A stretch of 42,934 bases of DNA from the NCBI GenBank assembly GCA_015229005.1, contig JADGCL010000021.1:1-42934 (forward strand), written 5' to 3'. Each line of letters begins with the position of its first letter. Position 1 is the stretch's first letter. The notes below the pieces were generated by a model. That model was not told the DNA's origin. It was given only the letters and a program-made list of their open reading frames with translations, and did no database searches. The DNA comes from Magnetococcales bacterium. GTDB lineage: Bacteria > Pseudomonadota > Magnetococcia > Magnetococcales > JADGCL01. Positions 19,901 through 26,356 of the stretch are shown piece by piece. The translations under genes were made by a program, and so were the position numbers.

Positions 19901-20687
19901 AATAGCCAACCTTTCTGACGACCTCCGGGGGTCGGTTGACCAACAGGCCACCATAGAGGGAACCAGGGTCGAGGGAGGCTACGTCGATCGAACCGCTGGT
20001 TTGTTCCAGCACCCAGTTGCCGCCGGAAGCGGCGCCGCCAGTGGCGTCGGTCGAAGCCGCGACCTCAGCCCCGGTCGCCTGGGCCAGACGATCCACCAGA
20101 GTCGCGCCGTCCGCCCCCTTGCCCACATCACACCCGTAGAGCAGGATATCACCGCTCTCGTTCAGGGAAGAGCCGATGGTGGTAAAGATCTCCTGATTGG
20201 CATCCACAACGGTGGCATCGATCGGGGAGCTGCCCAGTACAATCCTCCCGGGAGAGCCATGGCTCACGATGTGGATGGCATCCAGCCCCTTGAACTTCGA
20301 GAGGATTTCCGCTGCCTGGGTCAACCCCGATTGGGAGGAGTCGATAGTGTGGACCTCGACGTCATCGCCGAAGCCGGCGGCCAGATCCTGCCAGTGATCC
20401 ACACCCTGATCCACCAGGGCGACCTGGGTGGTCCTGGACAGAGGCGCCGATGAGGTCTCACGGGCCGCCGAAGAAGCCTCCGCAGCGGCAGGCGCCAACA
20501 GTTCAGCCAGGGAGGAGAGGGCGGAACGATCGACGGCAGCGATGTCCCGGTGGACCTCCTGGACCCGACCGGCATCCATGGCGGTTGCTGTTGCATCCAC
20601 GGCCGCGCCATCGAACACGACCCGGGCCTCCAGGACCAAGGCGTTGACCCGAGCAACTTGACGCCGACCAGAGCCGAACCTTTTCAT
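13983..20687 (-). CDS. Giant DUF4347 surface protein with cadherin-like repeats and a TolB-like beta-propeller
   Basis: About 2,234 residues. The N-terminal LEARVVFDGAA is a variant of the LEPR-x-LFDGA motif typical of giant exported surface proteins. DUF4347 spans about 90-240, with SHGSPG (144-149) and YGCDVG (186-191) that resemble a caspase-like His/Cys pair. A ThuA-like region follows (about 255-460), then one dystroglycan-type cadherin-like (CADG) repeat (about 468-560). Three near-identical Ig-like repeats begin NDAPTG (about 560-860). A beta-propeller follows (about 865-1315), with seven GRYVAF/DVFLKDT blades and a partial eighth. Nine more CADG repeats (LPxWLxFNxxTRTFSGTP) run to about 2215. 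There is no RTX nonapeptide and no long C-terminal secretion domain. ATG 20687 (AUG-AAA-AGG) is preferred; GTG 20693 is 6 bp upstream. It is probably an adhesin or matrix protein exported by the neighbouring machinery. Confidence 0.9.
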   Translation of the reverse strand: MKRFGSGRRQVARVNALVLEARVVFDGAAVDATATAMDAGRVQEVHRDIAAVDRSALSSLAELLAPAAAEASSAARETSSAPLSRTTQVALVDQGVDHWQDLAAGFGDDVEVHTIDSSQSGLTQAAEILSKFKGLDAIHIVSHGSPGRIVLGSSPIDATVVDANQEIFTTIGSSLNESGDILLYGCDVGKGADGATLVDRLAQATGAEVAASTDATGGAASGGNWVLEQTSGSIDVASLDPGSLYGGLLVNRPPEVVRKVGYYFMDWGGGASWQANSINSSGMSPVFISDPNSAALQSVDVLHVDRAYGDTFEYLSRLGDIGIRVRDGGMSLIVHDRSLNPNLFLPGGLSLTTVYSFGSDITVLLNDSPTYRLTNGPAGVVSNTSMDNGGWSYHGYITSGLPAGAVPVLGTGVSGQIVSFYYKYGSGYVYYSTVPLDYYESSYPGYPYGLNKSIGNTYIANVIELMAEKVTVPVWVNALEDSAFSYQVKPFVDLDVGSSLTITAAQSNGSALPAWLSFDPTTRTFSGTPRNGDVGARTFRVTANDGQGGSVYADYMVVVQNTNDAPTGSVAVSGTASEDSTLSVSNSLGDVDGMGVVSYKWQSSANGTSGWTDIPGATLSSLTLDQQSLVGKYIRAVASYTDSFGAPESVASAATAKVVNVNDAPTGTVTVSGTASEDSTLTVSNSLGDVDGMGVVSYKWQSSENGSSGWTDITGADGYSFLNLDNQTLVGKYIRAVANYTDGFGTFESVASAATTKVANVNDAPTGTVTVSGTVSEDCVLTASNSLGDADGMGTVSYKWQSSANGSSGWTDISGAINSTLRLDQQALLGKSVRAVASYTDGLETLESVASAATAAVGSINDAPTVTGSVVNIRSRPLAGATFSVTADGRYVAFSGVAGDLVPGDTNGVSDVFLRDTLTGAITLVSRSASGTLGNAHSYSPVLSSDGRYVAFTSDASNFAPGDTNGVSDIFLKDTLTGSITLVSGSASGAVGNYQSIRPLISVDGRYVSFASSASNLVSGDTNGVSDVFLKDTVTGSVVLVSSSASGIVGDAQSGVANGQLIRHALSADGRYAAFLSRASNLVPGDTNGTADIFLKDTQTGAITLVSSTASGTAGNSSSDVPVLSPSGRYVAFLSGATNFVSGDTNETHDIFLKDTQTGSLTLVSGTASGTVGNGHSYNSPVVLDGGRYAVTWGYSSNLVPGDTNGVSDVFLKDTVTGSVTLVSSSASGTVGNTYSYNPVLSTDGRYVAFVSWSNNFVPGVGAYGTDGVFLKDTLTGSVTIVSSSAPTGDVSTIQLSSDARIVAFSAGKDVDGWISIVDTRPQLASSQITEGNTYSYTLPANTFSDEDAGDSLSYSASGLPGWLTFNAITRTFSGTPGNGDVGAADVVVTATDLAGASASLSLTLTVQNTNDAPVAAGVTDQNASEDAAFSFQVPTFTDPDVGDTLTYSATCADGSSLPGWLSFNTATRTFSGTPTNGDVGTLSVKVTAMDTSNATASSTFTLTVQNTNDAPTVASITDQNASEDTAFSLQVPAFTDPDVWDTLTYSATRADGSSLPGWLSFNAATRTFSGTPASSDVGTLSLKVTATDTSNATASSLFSLIVDSADRAPEFAKSIAGQSATVGSPFSFQVPADTVVGGAGNALTYTATRADGSPLPAWLSFDPATRTFSGTPTYSSDAGQLSVQLTATDSNGSSVSGNMVLTVVNPGVLVPIQDLSVAFSEAISLKVSNIFQRPASGVTRTYTATLADGTALPWLTFNAATQTFSGKPGVGNLGDLDIRITALDNGVAASSALFQLSATNSAPILAKPVADQTASYLGSVNFRIPADVFVDVDAGDKLTYSFAMADGSAAPAWLSLNATTGTFYSVTAAGVTGDFGIVVTATDSAGLSVSDTFTLSLINSAPVVAVPIGDRTFSHAEKISFKLPDGMFTDADVTGKAGTYVVTANGTLAPSAKGDLLTYTVAMADGSPIPAWLTFNATTRTFSGKPLGVSGDFEIVVTATDKLGASASDTFRLSVTSNGPVLARAIEDRTISHAGSLKFQIPANTFTDADKGDALTYTFGMEDGSATPSWLKFNASTRTFTGKPVGAVGDYRIVVTATDKSMTSVSGAFTLSVTNNGPALNAGVPLVDATATMGSKFTHTFTRDTFVDQDADDVLSYSAFLENGSSLPSWLKFNGTTRTFTGTPPTTTVAGDLLVRVTAKDKAGVSVSSTFKIAVAPRKVASLSGTVGQLAGA
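14000..16740 (-). repeat. Nine tandem cadherin-like repeats (~270-330 bp each)
   Basis: Each copy encodes LPxWLxFNxxTRTFSGTP with a preceding FxDxDxGDxLTYS block. Copies between 15840 and 16480 are nearly identical in DNA, whereas those nearer the 3' end (14000-15800) have diverged. This suggests an older C-terminal set and a recently expanded inner set. Confidence 0.75.
16740..18110 (-). repeat. Tandem propeller-blade repeats (~170-200 bp each)
   Basis: Seven full blades and one partial blade are encoded in tandem. Each has GRYVAF-like and GDTNGVSDVFLKDT-like blocks followed by LVSSSASGTVGN. The nucleotide blocks 'gtatccccggg' and 'gtgtccttcagg' recur at regular intervals. Seven to eight blades would close one beta-propeller. 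Confidence 0.8.
18120..19020 (-). repeat. Three ~300-bp direct repeats inside the giant gene
   Basis: Three copies encode the Ig-like units that start NDAPTG and contain GDVDGMG/GDADGMG, SYKWQSS and VGKYIRAV. They are highly similar at the DNA level; for example the segment encoding GMGVVSYKWQSS is almost unchanged. That indicates recent duplication and makes copy number prone to change by recombination. Confidence 0.8.
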
Positions 20688-20758
20688 GCTCACACCCCCC
20701 CACCATGCAGAAGCACCCTGTTAGCCGACACGAGCCATCCGACAGCATCCATCCGATT

Positions 20759-20847
20759 GCGACGGGCATACAGCCCTTCCCTCGGGCAATTTTTATGCCC
20801 CTACCGACGTTTTGGGTGTCATCCCAATCCGTCATGGAAGCCGTCGC
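20759..20847. repeat. Nested inverted repeats around the candidate promoter
   Basis: GCGACGG (20759-20765) pairs with CCGTCGC (20841-20847). Inside lie TTGGG (20812-20816) with CCCAA (20823-20827), and GGGCATA (20764-20770) with TATGCCC (20794-20800), the latter enclosing GCCC (20773-20776) with GGGC (20784-20787). Together they could form a three-way junction in RNA or cruciform DNA. Confidence 0.5.
20784..20801 (-). promoter_or_regulatory. Candidate sigma-54 (-24/-12) promoter of the giant-protein operon
   Basis: The minus strand reads GGGGCATAAAAATTGCCC: GG (20799-20798), exactly 10 nt, then GC (20787-20786), with an intact TTGC block. The consensus is TGGCAC-N5-TTGC. Transcription would start near 20774, giving a leader of about 87 nt before ATG 20687. 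This would require an enhancer-binding activator. The same bases can also form a stem, so an RNA-structure reading cannot be excluded. Confidence 0.55.
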
Positions 20848-21131
20848 CAAAGCCCCCTTCACCCCCAAGAGATCCCCCAGGATAATTGGAGACCGATTTC
20901 CCTTCGCCCACAGCCCCATCGCCACCTGGCACGCGACCCTCAACGCTGGGGAGGCCCCGAATTGCCCGGAGCTTGATGGCGTTGGCCACGTCATCATCCC
21001 GTTCCCGCCGCCCAAAAACCCCCTGGGATACTACTCTATTCCCCTATCCCGAAAAAGCTTTTTCTGTTCGGTCCGTATATCAAATGGGTAGGACCATCTC
21101 CCGGGGTCCTTCGTCCTTTATCAACGGACTG

Positions 21132-21647
21132 TCATGGGGTGTCCCCAGGTCCGGAACTTCGGGCGATCCCTGTCATCAAGGCCGCGATCTCTTCTCCGGT
21201 CAGCACCGAGCGGCCCAACTCCGAAAGGCCGGGCTCCCCTTCAGGGTTCTTTTGCCAGCTTCGGATCAAGGTGAGGGTGCGCTCCCATGCCCGGAGCTTC
21301 GCCTCCAGCAGGTTCTGGTTGAAGGGTTTTTCCAGAAAATCATCCCCGCCGAGATCCAATCCTTCGGAAAGCTCCTGGTCGTCATCGATGGCGGTCAGAA
21401 ACAGGACGGGAAGCAGCCGATCCAGGCAGAACCCCTTGAGCTGACCCGCCAGGTCGCCGCCGGACATGTCGGGGAGAGCCAATTCGCAGACCACCAGATC
21501 CGGCTGATGGGCCAGGAAGAGGGAGATTCCCTCTCCTCCTGATGCAGCCAAAAGGGTTTTGTGGCCGTTGTCGCCGAGGACCTTGTCCAGGAGGAGCCTG
21601 ATGACCTCGTCGTTGTCTACCACCAATATCTTCACGGGGCGACGCAC
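21132..21647 (-). CDS. CheY-like receiver protein with Glu at the phosphorylation site
   Basis: 171 residues. A receiver domain spans about 5-120: acidic pocket D11 and D13 (VVDNDE), Thr85 (LFLTA) and Lys107 (LEKPF). The phospho-acceptor Asp is replaced by Glu55 (VVCELALPDM), often an activating mimic of phospho-Asp. The last 45 residues form a helical tail (RTLTLIRSWQK, LTGEEIAALMTGIA) without a DNA-binding or enzymatic domain. The start is uncertain: GTG 21647 sits right after a GGGA, while GTG 21635 has that site at better spacing. It lies directly upstream of the giant-gene control region, on the same strand. A role there is possible but unproven. Confidence 0.85.
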   Translation of the reverse strand: MRRPVKILVVDNDEVIRLLLDKVLGDNGHKTLLAASGGEGISLFLAHQPDLVVCELALPDMSGGDLAGQLKGFCLDRLLPVLFLTAIDDDQELSEGLDLGGDDFLEKPFNQNLLEAKLRAWERTLTLIRSWQKNPEGEPGLSELGRSVLTGEEIAALMTGIARSSGPGDTP

Positions 21648-21740
21648 TCCCTTTCCCTGTCGCCACAGCGGGACCGAAACGCCCGGGCGCGACGCGAAAA
21701 AAGAGAAGAAAACCCTGCAATTTCAGGGAAGAGGGTGCGG

Positions 21741-22091
21741 TCAGATGTAGAGGTCGAGGCGTCCATCATCGGACGCACGGGCGGCGCTCCTCCTGCCCTG
21801 TCGCGCGTCGGAGCTTTCGCCTCTTTCCTGGCGCGACCGGAGACGGCTGGAGGTATCACGAAGGTAGGAATCCTCTCCCCTGGGATCGCGGAAGGAGCGC
21901 TTCCGCTCCTCGACGCTCTCCTCGTCCATGGGCTTGGCATCATGTGAATGGTTCAATCCGTGGACGCTGGCCTGATCCATGACCCGGTCATTGTCAGTCT
22001 GCAACTGACGCACGGCCTGTTGGGTGCTGGCCTGACTCTGGACCGAGGTCATGACCCCGAGCGCACTGACACTCTGGAGGTAGTTGATCAT
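21741..22091 (-). CDS. Hypothetical small protein, charged and polar
   Basis: 116 residues; I do not recognise the family. ATG 22091 has a GGGAGA site 6 nt upstream. Residues 1-40 look like an amphipathic helix rich in Gln/Ser/Val (NYLQSVSALGV, TQQAVRQLQTDND). The middle and C-terminal parts are very rich in Asp, Glu, Arg and Ser and probably disordered, ending in a hydrophobic tag DGRLDLYI. There is no signal peptide or membrane helix. The good ribosome-binding site and the position between the receiver and STAS genes support a real gene. Codon use is hard to judge at this length. Confidence 0.6.
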   Translation of the reverse strand: MINYLQSVSALGVMTSVQSQASTQQAVRQLQTDNDRVMDQASVHGLNHSHDAKPMDEESVEERKRSFRDPRGEDSYLRDTSSRLRSRQERGESSDARQGRRSAARASDDGRLDLYI

Positions 22092-22533
22092 AGGTTCTCT
22101 CCCTTGAGCGGAAGCCCCGGCGGGCTACCACCCGGCCCCTCGCCGGAAAGCCGACGACCGGGGGCACGATCGGAGGACGCACCCCAACCCGGTCGGGGCA
22201 AAGCACAACGGCAGACCCAACCCCCCCCCTTATAGCAGGATAGGATGATTCCCCGGCCAAGGGAAGCCCAAAACAACCCGCTTGTCCTTCAACAGGAGAC
22301 CTTCAGCAGGAGAGCCGCCTCTCCCAGCAGGAGAGCCGTTTCCCTCCGGAGAGAAGGGCCGAGCGCCCGGACCGGCCCTGCAAGTGAGTGCTGACGGCGA
22401 CGCCGCCGACGGCTCACCCCGACCGAGGCGCGAGGAAGGGCGCACAGGCATGCCAGACCGCAACCACCCATCCTCTTCGCGGGAACTTGGCCCGAAGAGG
22501 GGAGGAGCCAGAAGGAAGTGCCCCCCCGGGAGA
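22092..22533. other. Intergenic region with short GC-rich repeats
   Basis: An imperfect 21-bp tandem repeat contains AGCAGGAGAGCCG at 22305-22317 and 22326-22338, with related CAGGAGA at 22293. These GGAGAG/CTCTCC blocks can pair with one another. No promoter, RNA gene or coding region stands out, although weak frames are open on both strands because of high GC. Confidence 0.4.
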
Positions 22534-22812
22534 TCAGGCCACTCGGAGCCGCTTCAACATCCTCCGGATCTGCGGACGGCAATTGACGAGGGTGAAGACG
22601 CCGCGTCGGGCGTCGAGCTTGCGGCCGAACTCCCTCAGGACGTCAAGGGCGGAGCTGTCCACGGAGACGGTCTCCCCGAAATCCAGGACGTACTCGGGGG
22701 TGACCGAGGCCCGTCGCACGGACATGCTGAAGGCCGACAGCGAGTCGGTATCGAAACGTTTGGGCAGACGGATGACCGTCTTCTTTGGGCCTTGGTGAAC
22801 ACGAAGCATCAT
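22534..22812 (-). CDS. STAS-domain protein (anti-sigma-antagonist/MlaB-like)
   Basis: 92 residues from ATG 22812 (a second ATG follows at 22809), with an AGGGGGA site upstream. The whole chain is a STAS domain: strand LRVHQGPKKTVIRLP, the segment YVLDFGETVSVDSSALDVL carrying the candidate phosphorylatable Ser pair, and the end GVFTLVNCRPQIRRML. Such proteins act in partner-switching regulation or as accessory subunits. The frame stays open to 22980, but those residues look like leader sequence. No kinase or phosphatase partner is adjacent; the nearest same-strand genes are the small hypothetical and the receiver. Confidence 0.85.
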   Translation of the reverse strand: MMLRVHQGPKKTVIRLPKRFDTDSLSAFSMSVRRASVTPEYVLDFGETVSVDSSALDVLREFGRKLDARRGVFTLVNCRPQIRRMLKRLRVA

Positions 22813-23023
22813 TGGTGGATTCCCCCTGATTCCGTTCCGCGGAAGCCGATCGGGACAGACCGATCGGGACAGCTTGACCGGACGCGCAGGGGCAACACGA
22901 AACACCCCCGACCAGGCCGACGGCAAGCAACGAAAGGTCTCCCTCCTTTCGCCACGACCCACCTCTCCCGAGTGGGCCACGGGCTCGCATCAACCAGCGT
23001 CCGAGGGTGAGATTAGCTTATTT

Positions 23024-23063
23024 TTGTGACGTTTCTGTAACTTTTCAGTAACGATTACGTAAC
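23024..23063 (+). promoter_or_regulatory. Four 11-bp iterons resembling a Pho box
   Basis: TTGTGAC (23024), CTGTAAC (23035), CAGTAAC (23046) and ACGTAAC (23057) are spaced exactly 11 bp apart in an AT-rich island. PhoB binds 7-bp CTGTCAT-like direct repeats at this period. No good -10 follows at the usual distance, so the controlled gene (chemoreceptor to the right or STAS gene to the left) is not settled. Confidence 0.5.
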
Positions 23064-23163
23064 GAACCGGTGCGACCCTGTTTCTCTCGGGACAGCCTGA
23101 TCTCGTGATTTCAATTGTGGCTCGGAGTGGCAAAACGGGTGGGGCGGCAGGTGTTCTACCCGT

Positions 23164-23192
23164 TTCTGTCATGGTCACGAGTGTGATATACT
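23164..23192 (+). promoter_or_regulatory. Candidate extended -10 promoter of the chemoreceptor
   Basis: An extended -10 TGATATACT ends at 23192. Upstream at 23164-23172 is TTCTGTCAT, a poor -35 that contains one perfect CTGTCAT half-site (23166-23172). Transcription would start near 23199, leaving about 80 nt of leader. The rest of 22813-23281 holds the iterons and nothing else I can identify. Confidence 0.45.
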
Positions 23193-23281
23193 GGAGCGTT
23201 GCGGGGATGGAAACTTTCGTAAAGATCGGGGGATTGTCGGGAGCGGTTCCCCCCGGGCTTCGGTCAGCAGGGAGGAGAAGG

Positions 23282-26101
23282 ATGGCCATGGCGGATTTTC
23301 TCAATCGGTTGAGCGTGCGTTTGCGCATCGGGCTCATCATCTTCGTCGCCGTGCTGGGGATGTTGGTGGTGGGGCTCCTGCTTCTCCTTGATGAGAAAGA
23401 GGAGTTGCTTCTCGACCGGCGGGATATGGTCAAACATCAGGTGGAGACGGCTCACGGGATATTGGTCTATCACCACGGTCGAGTGAAGAGCGCCGGGATC
23501 ACGGAGGAGCAGGCCCGGAAAGATGCCCTGGATGAGATCCGCACTCTTCGCTACGGAAATAACGACTATTTCTGGATCAATGACAAACACCCCAACATGG
23601 TCATGCATCCGATGAAGCCGGAAATGGATGGGAAAGACCTTTCCGACTACGCCGATCCCCAGGGAAAGAAGCTTTTTGTCGAGATGGTTCGGGTCGTCGG
23701 GGAGGAGGGAGGCGGCGGTTTCGTCGATTACCGCTGGACCAAACCGGGTGGCAAGGAGGAGCTGCCGAAAATCTCCTACGTGAAGCTCTTCGAGCCCTGG
23801 GACTGGGTGATTGGTTCCGGGATCTACGTGGACGATGTCAACGCCATTTTTCTCCAGCAGGTTGTCCGGGCCCTGGGCGAGTTGACGTTGGGAATTGCGA
23901 TCCTCCTGGTCGTGGCCGTGGCCGTGGCGAGGAGCATCCTTCTGCAGATGGGGGGTGAGCTGAACGAACTGGCCACAATACTCCGCCGATTGGCCGCCGG
24001 CGAATTGACCGTCCGTTTCCCCCTGAGGAAGGGCTCCAGGGAGAGCATGGCCGGGGCGGTCAACCACCTGGCCGACAACATGGAGATCCTCATGCGGGTG
24101 GTGGGGCTGCACTCGGGATCGATCACCGCCTGCGCCGCCGAGCTGGTCAAGATCCGCGACATGGTCGGGGGGGACGCCCGAACCACTCAGGGTCTGGTCG
24201 AGGATGTCGAGGCGGAGAATGCGGTTCTCGGTCGCGAACTGGAGGAGGTCGGTCGCGCCGTTCAGCAGGCCAACACCAACATTACCGGGATTTCCGCAGC
24301 GGCGGAGCAGGTCTCGGCCAATGTCGCGACCATCGCCAGCGGCACGGAGCAAGCGAGCAGCAACATCAACACGATGGCCTCGGCAGCGGAAGAGATTACC
24401 GCCAACATCGGTGGCGTCAACACCAGCCTGGAGCAGGTTGACCAGGCGGTCAAGGGGGTCGCCGCTTCGGTCCAGGAGGTGACCACCGCACTTTCGGAGA
24501 TTCGCGAGCGCTGTCAGGCGGCCAGTCGGGAATCGCAGCAGGCCGATCGCCACTCCCACGAGACCAAGGTGGTCATGGAGGAGTTGTCCGCCTCGGCCCT
24601 GGAGATCGGCAAGGTGGTCGAGGTCATCAATGCCATCGCCGACCAGACCAACATGCTGGCCCTGAACGCCGCCATCGAGGCCGCCGGTGCGGGAGAGGCG
24701 GGCAAGGGGTTCGCCGTCGTGGCCAACGAGGTCAAGGATCTGGCGCGGCAGACCGCCGAAGCCACCCGCATGATCTTCGAGAAGGCCGACATCATTCGTC
24801 GGCGCACCGAGGAGGTGGCCACTGCGACCCGGGAGATCACCGAAAACATCGGTCGGATCAATGCCGCGACCTCCGAGATCGCCGATTCGGTCACCCAGCA
24901 GACCAATACCGTCGACGGCATCGCCCGGGCGATGAACGATGTCGCCGAGGCCGCCGGCGAGGTGACCCGCAATGCCGGCGAACTCAACATGGCAGCTCAG
25001 GACGTCGCCAAGGCCGCCATGGAGGCCGCTGCGGGAACGGGTGAGGTGGCGAGGACTGCAGCGGAAGTGGCTTCCGCCGCTCAAACCATGGCGGAGGACA
25101 GCCAGGGTGCCCGCGATTTCATGGCAACCATTCTGGTTTCGGTGGAGAGGACCGGGGGAGCCCTGGCCACGGTGCGGGGGAAGATGGTGGAAACGGCTCG
25201 AACGGCCACCATGTCCCTTGGTTCCGCCGTTCAGTTCGAACGCATGGGCTCGGTCCTGCAGAACATGAGCGGTTCGCTCTTTGCCACCCATGCGGAACTC
25301 AATACCGGCGAGCCGCCGTTCAATCTGAGGAAGGTCAAGGCATTGTACCTCAGCATGCAGGGTGATCTGGAGCAGACCCTCAGCGGTCGTCTGGCCCTGC
25401 AACCGGGGGCGGTCATGGCTGCGAGCGCTACCGATCTGGGCCAATGGTTCAAGGCGGGGCCGCCTGCGGGAATGGGGGAGTCCCCGGAGTATGCGGAACT
25501 CCAGCGCTTACACGGGCAGCTTCACGATCTTGCTCGCGAGACCTTGCAGCTCCTCGTCGAACAGGGTCCCGATGGGCACGCCCTGGCCGAGGAGAAGCTG
25601 CTCTCTTTCGTGTCGGTTCGGGATCAGCTCTTTTCGCTCGTCGACCATTTCTTCCTGGGAACCTTGTCCGGTTCCGAGGTGGAGAAGCGGTTCTGGGACT
25701 GGACCGATGATCTGGACACGGGCCTTTCCGTCATCGATGACGATCATCACAAGCTGGTCGATCTGGTCAACCGGACCCATGTCGCCCTCAAGAAGGGCAA
25801 GGGGCGCGACGAGGTGGGAAGGGTGCTGAACGAACTGGCCCAGTATACGCGGCTCCATTTCGACCGTGAGGAGAAGATGTTCGAGCGGGCGGCTTTTCCG
25901 GATGCCAAGGCGCACAGGGAGATGCACACCCGGATGGTTGCCGGTGTCGAGGAACTCCTGAAGCGCTACGCCGCTGGCGAGTTTGCGGTGGCCATCGACG
26001 CCCTTGCCTTTGCCAAGGACTCCCTGGTTCCCCATATCAAAAACAGCGACACGCTCTATGTCCCGTTTGTCAGGGCGAAGGGGGGGAACGAGCAGGGATG
26101 A
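23282..26101 (+). CDS. Methyl-accepting chemotaxis protein with Cache, degenerate CZB-like and bacteriohemerythrin domains
   Basis: 939 residues. ATG 23282 has GGAGG 7 nt upstream. TM1 is at about 15-36, followed by a periplasmic single-Cache domain (about 37-190, with [17 protein letters not shown] and [14 protein letters not shown]). TM2 is at about 200-220, then HAMP and a signalling coiled coil with the hairpin tip [20 protein letters not shown]. Residues about 660-780 are laid out like a chemoreceptor zinc-binding (CZB) domain ([19 protein letters not shown]), but the Cys and first His ligands are missing. The last 130 residues are a bacteriohemerythrin with all expected ligands: IDDDHH, HFDREE, HREMH, PHIKNSD. 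It probably senses oxygen or redox state in the cytoplasm in addition to a periplasmic small ligand. Confidence 0.93.
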   Translation: MAMADFLNRLSVRLRIGLIIFVAVLGMLVVGLLLLLDEKEELLLDRRDMVKHQVETAHGILVYHHGRVKSAGITEEQARKDALDEIRTLRYGNNDYFWINDKHPNMVMHPMKPEMDGKDLSDYADPQGKKLFVEMVRVVGEEGGGGFVDYRWTKPGGKEELPKISYVKLFEPWDWVIGSGIYVDDVNAIFLQQVVRALGELTLGIAILLVVAVAVARSILLQMGGELNELATILRRLAAGELTVRFPLRKGSRESMAGAVNHLADNMEILMRVVGLHSGSITACAAELVKIRDMVGGDARTTQGLVEDVEAENAVLGRELEEVGRAVQQANTNITGISAAAEQVSANVATIASGTEQASSNINTMASAAEEITANIGGVNTSLEQVDQAVKGVAASVQEVTTALSEIRERCQAASRESQQADRHSHETKVVMEELSASALEIGKVVEVINAIADQTNMLALNAAIEAAGAGEAGKGFAVVANEVKDLARQTAEATRMIFEKADIIRRRTEEVATATREITENIGRINAATSEIADSVTQQTNTVDGIARAMNDVAEAAGEVTRNAGELNMAAQDVAKAAMEAAAGTGEVARTAAEVASAAQTMAEDSQGARDFMATILVSVERTGGALATVRGKMVETARTATMSLGSAVQFERMGSVLQNMSGSLFATHAELNTGEPPFNLRKVKALYLSMQGDLEQTLSGRLALQPGAVMAASATDLGQWFKAGPPAGMGESPEYAELQRLHGQLHDLARETLQLLVEQGPDGHALAEEKLLSFVSVRDQLFSLVDHFFLGTLSGSEVEKRFWDWTDDLDTGLSVIDDDHHKLVDLVNRTHVALKKGKGRDEVGRVLNELAQYTRLHFDREEKMFERAAFPDAKAHREMHTRMVAGVEELLKRYAAGEFAVAIDALAFAKDSLVPHIKNSDTLYVPFVRAKGGNEQG

Positions 26102-26218
26102 CCCGGAATTTCGGGAGTCGGGCTGCGGGGGGGGCAGAACTTTCCCGGTGACCCGGAAGGAGTTGCCCGGTCCCGCAGCCGCGACCATGGGATGAGGGTT
26201 CCGCCCCCAACCCCCAGC

Positions 26219-26238
26219 GGGGGAAGGTGACCTTCCCC
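26219..26238. terminator. Hairpin between convergent chemoreceptor and lipA
   Basis: GGGGAAGG (26220-26227) and CCTTCCCC (26231-26238) form a perfect 8-bp stem with a TGA loop. It could end transcription from both sides, but no T-run follows on either strand. The rest of 26102-26356 shows no gene. Confidence 0.4.
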
Positions 26239-26356
26239 GTCCCCTGGCGAGCGTGCCAGCTTCGAGTCCTCGATCCCTCTAACGGGGACCTGCGTCGGGG
26301 CGGCATTCACCAGGAGACACCGAGGGAGGATTCAAGAAGTGTGCCCCTTCTCCGGG

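Larger units (their letters stand above)
20688..21131. other. Upstream region of the giant gene
   Basis: Besides the sigma-54-like element and inverted repeats, this region has a perfect palindrome GAAAAAGCTTTTTC near 21050-21064, with A and T runs on both strands. That could end the leftward transcript of the receiver gene. A small hairpin (GGACC/GGTCC) lies just right of it, at about 21091-21110. No coding region is supported. Confidence 0.45.

Noticed and set aside
20694-20850. c-di-GMP riboswitch in the giant-gene leader
   Set aside because: The conserved GEMM-I blocks are absent; only generic stems are seen.
23264-25444. 726-codon minus-strand frame opposite the chemoreceptor
   Set aside because: It is the mirror of a repetitive coiled-coil coding region; the plus frame carries all the motifs.
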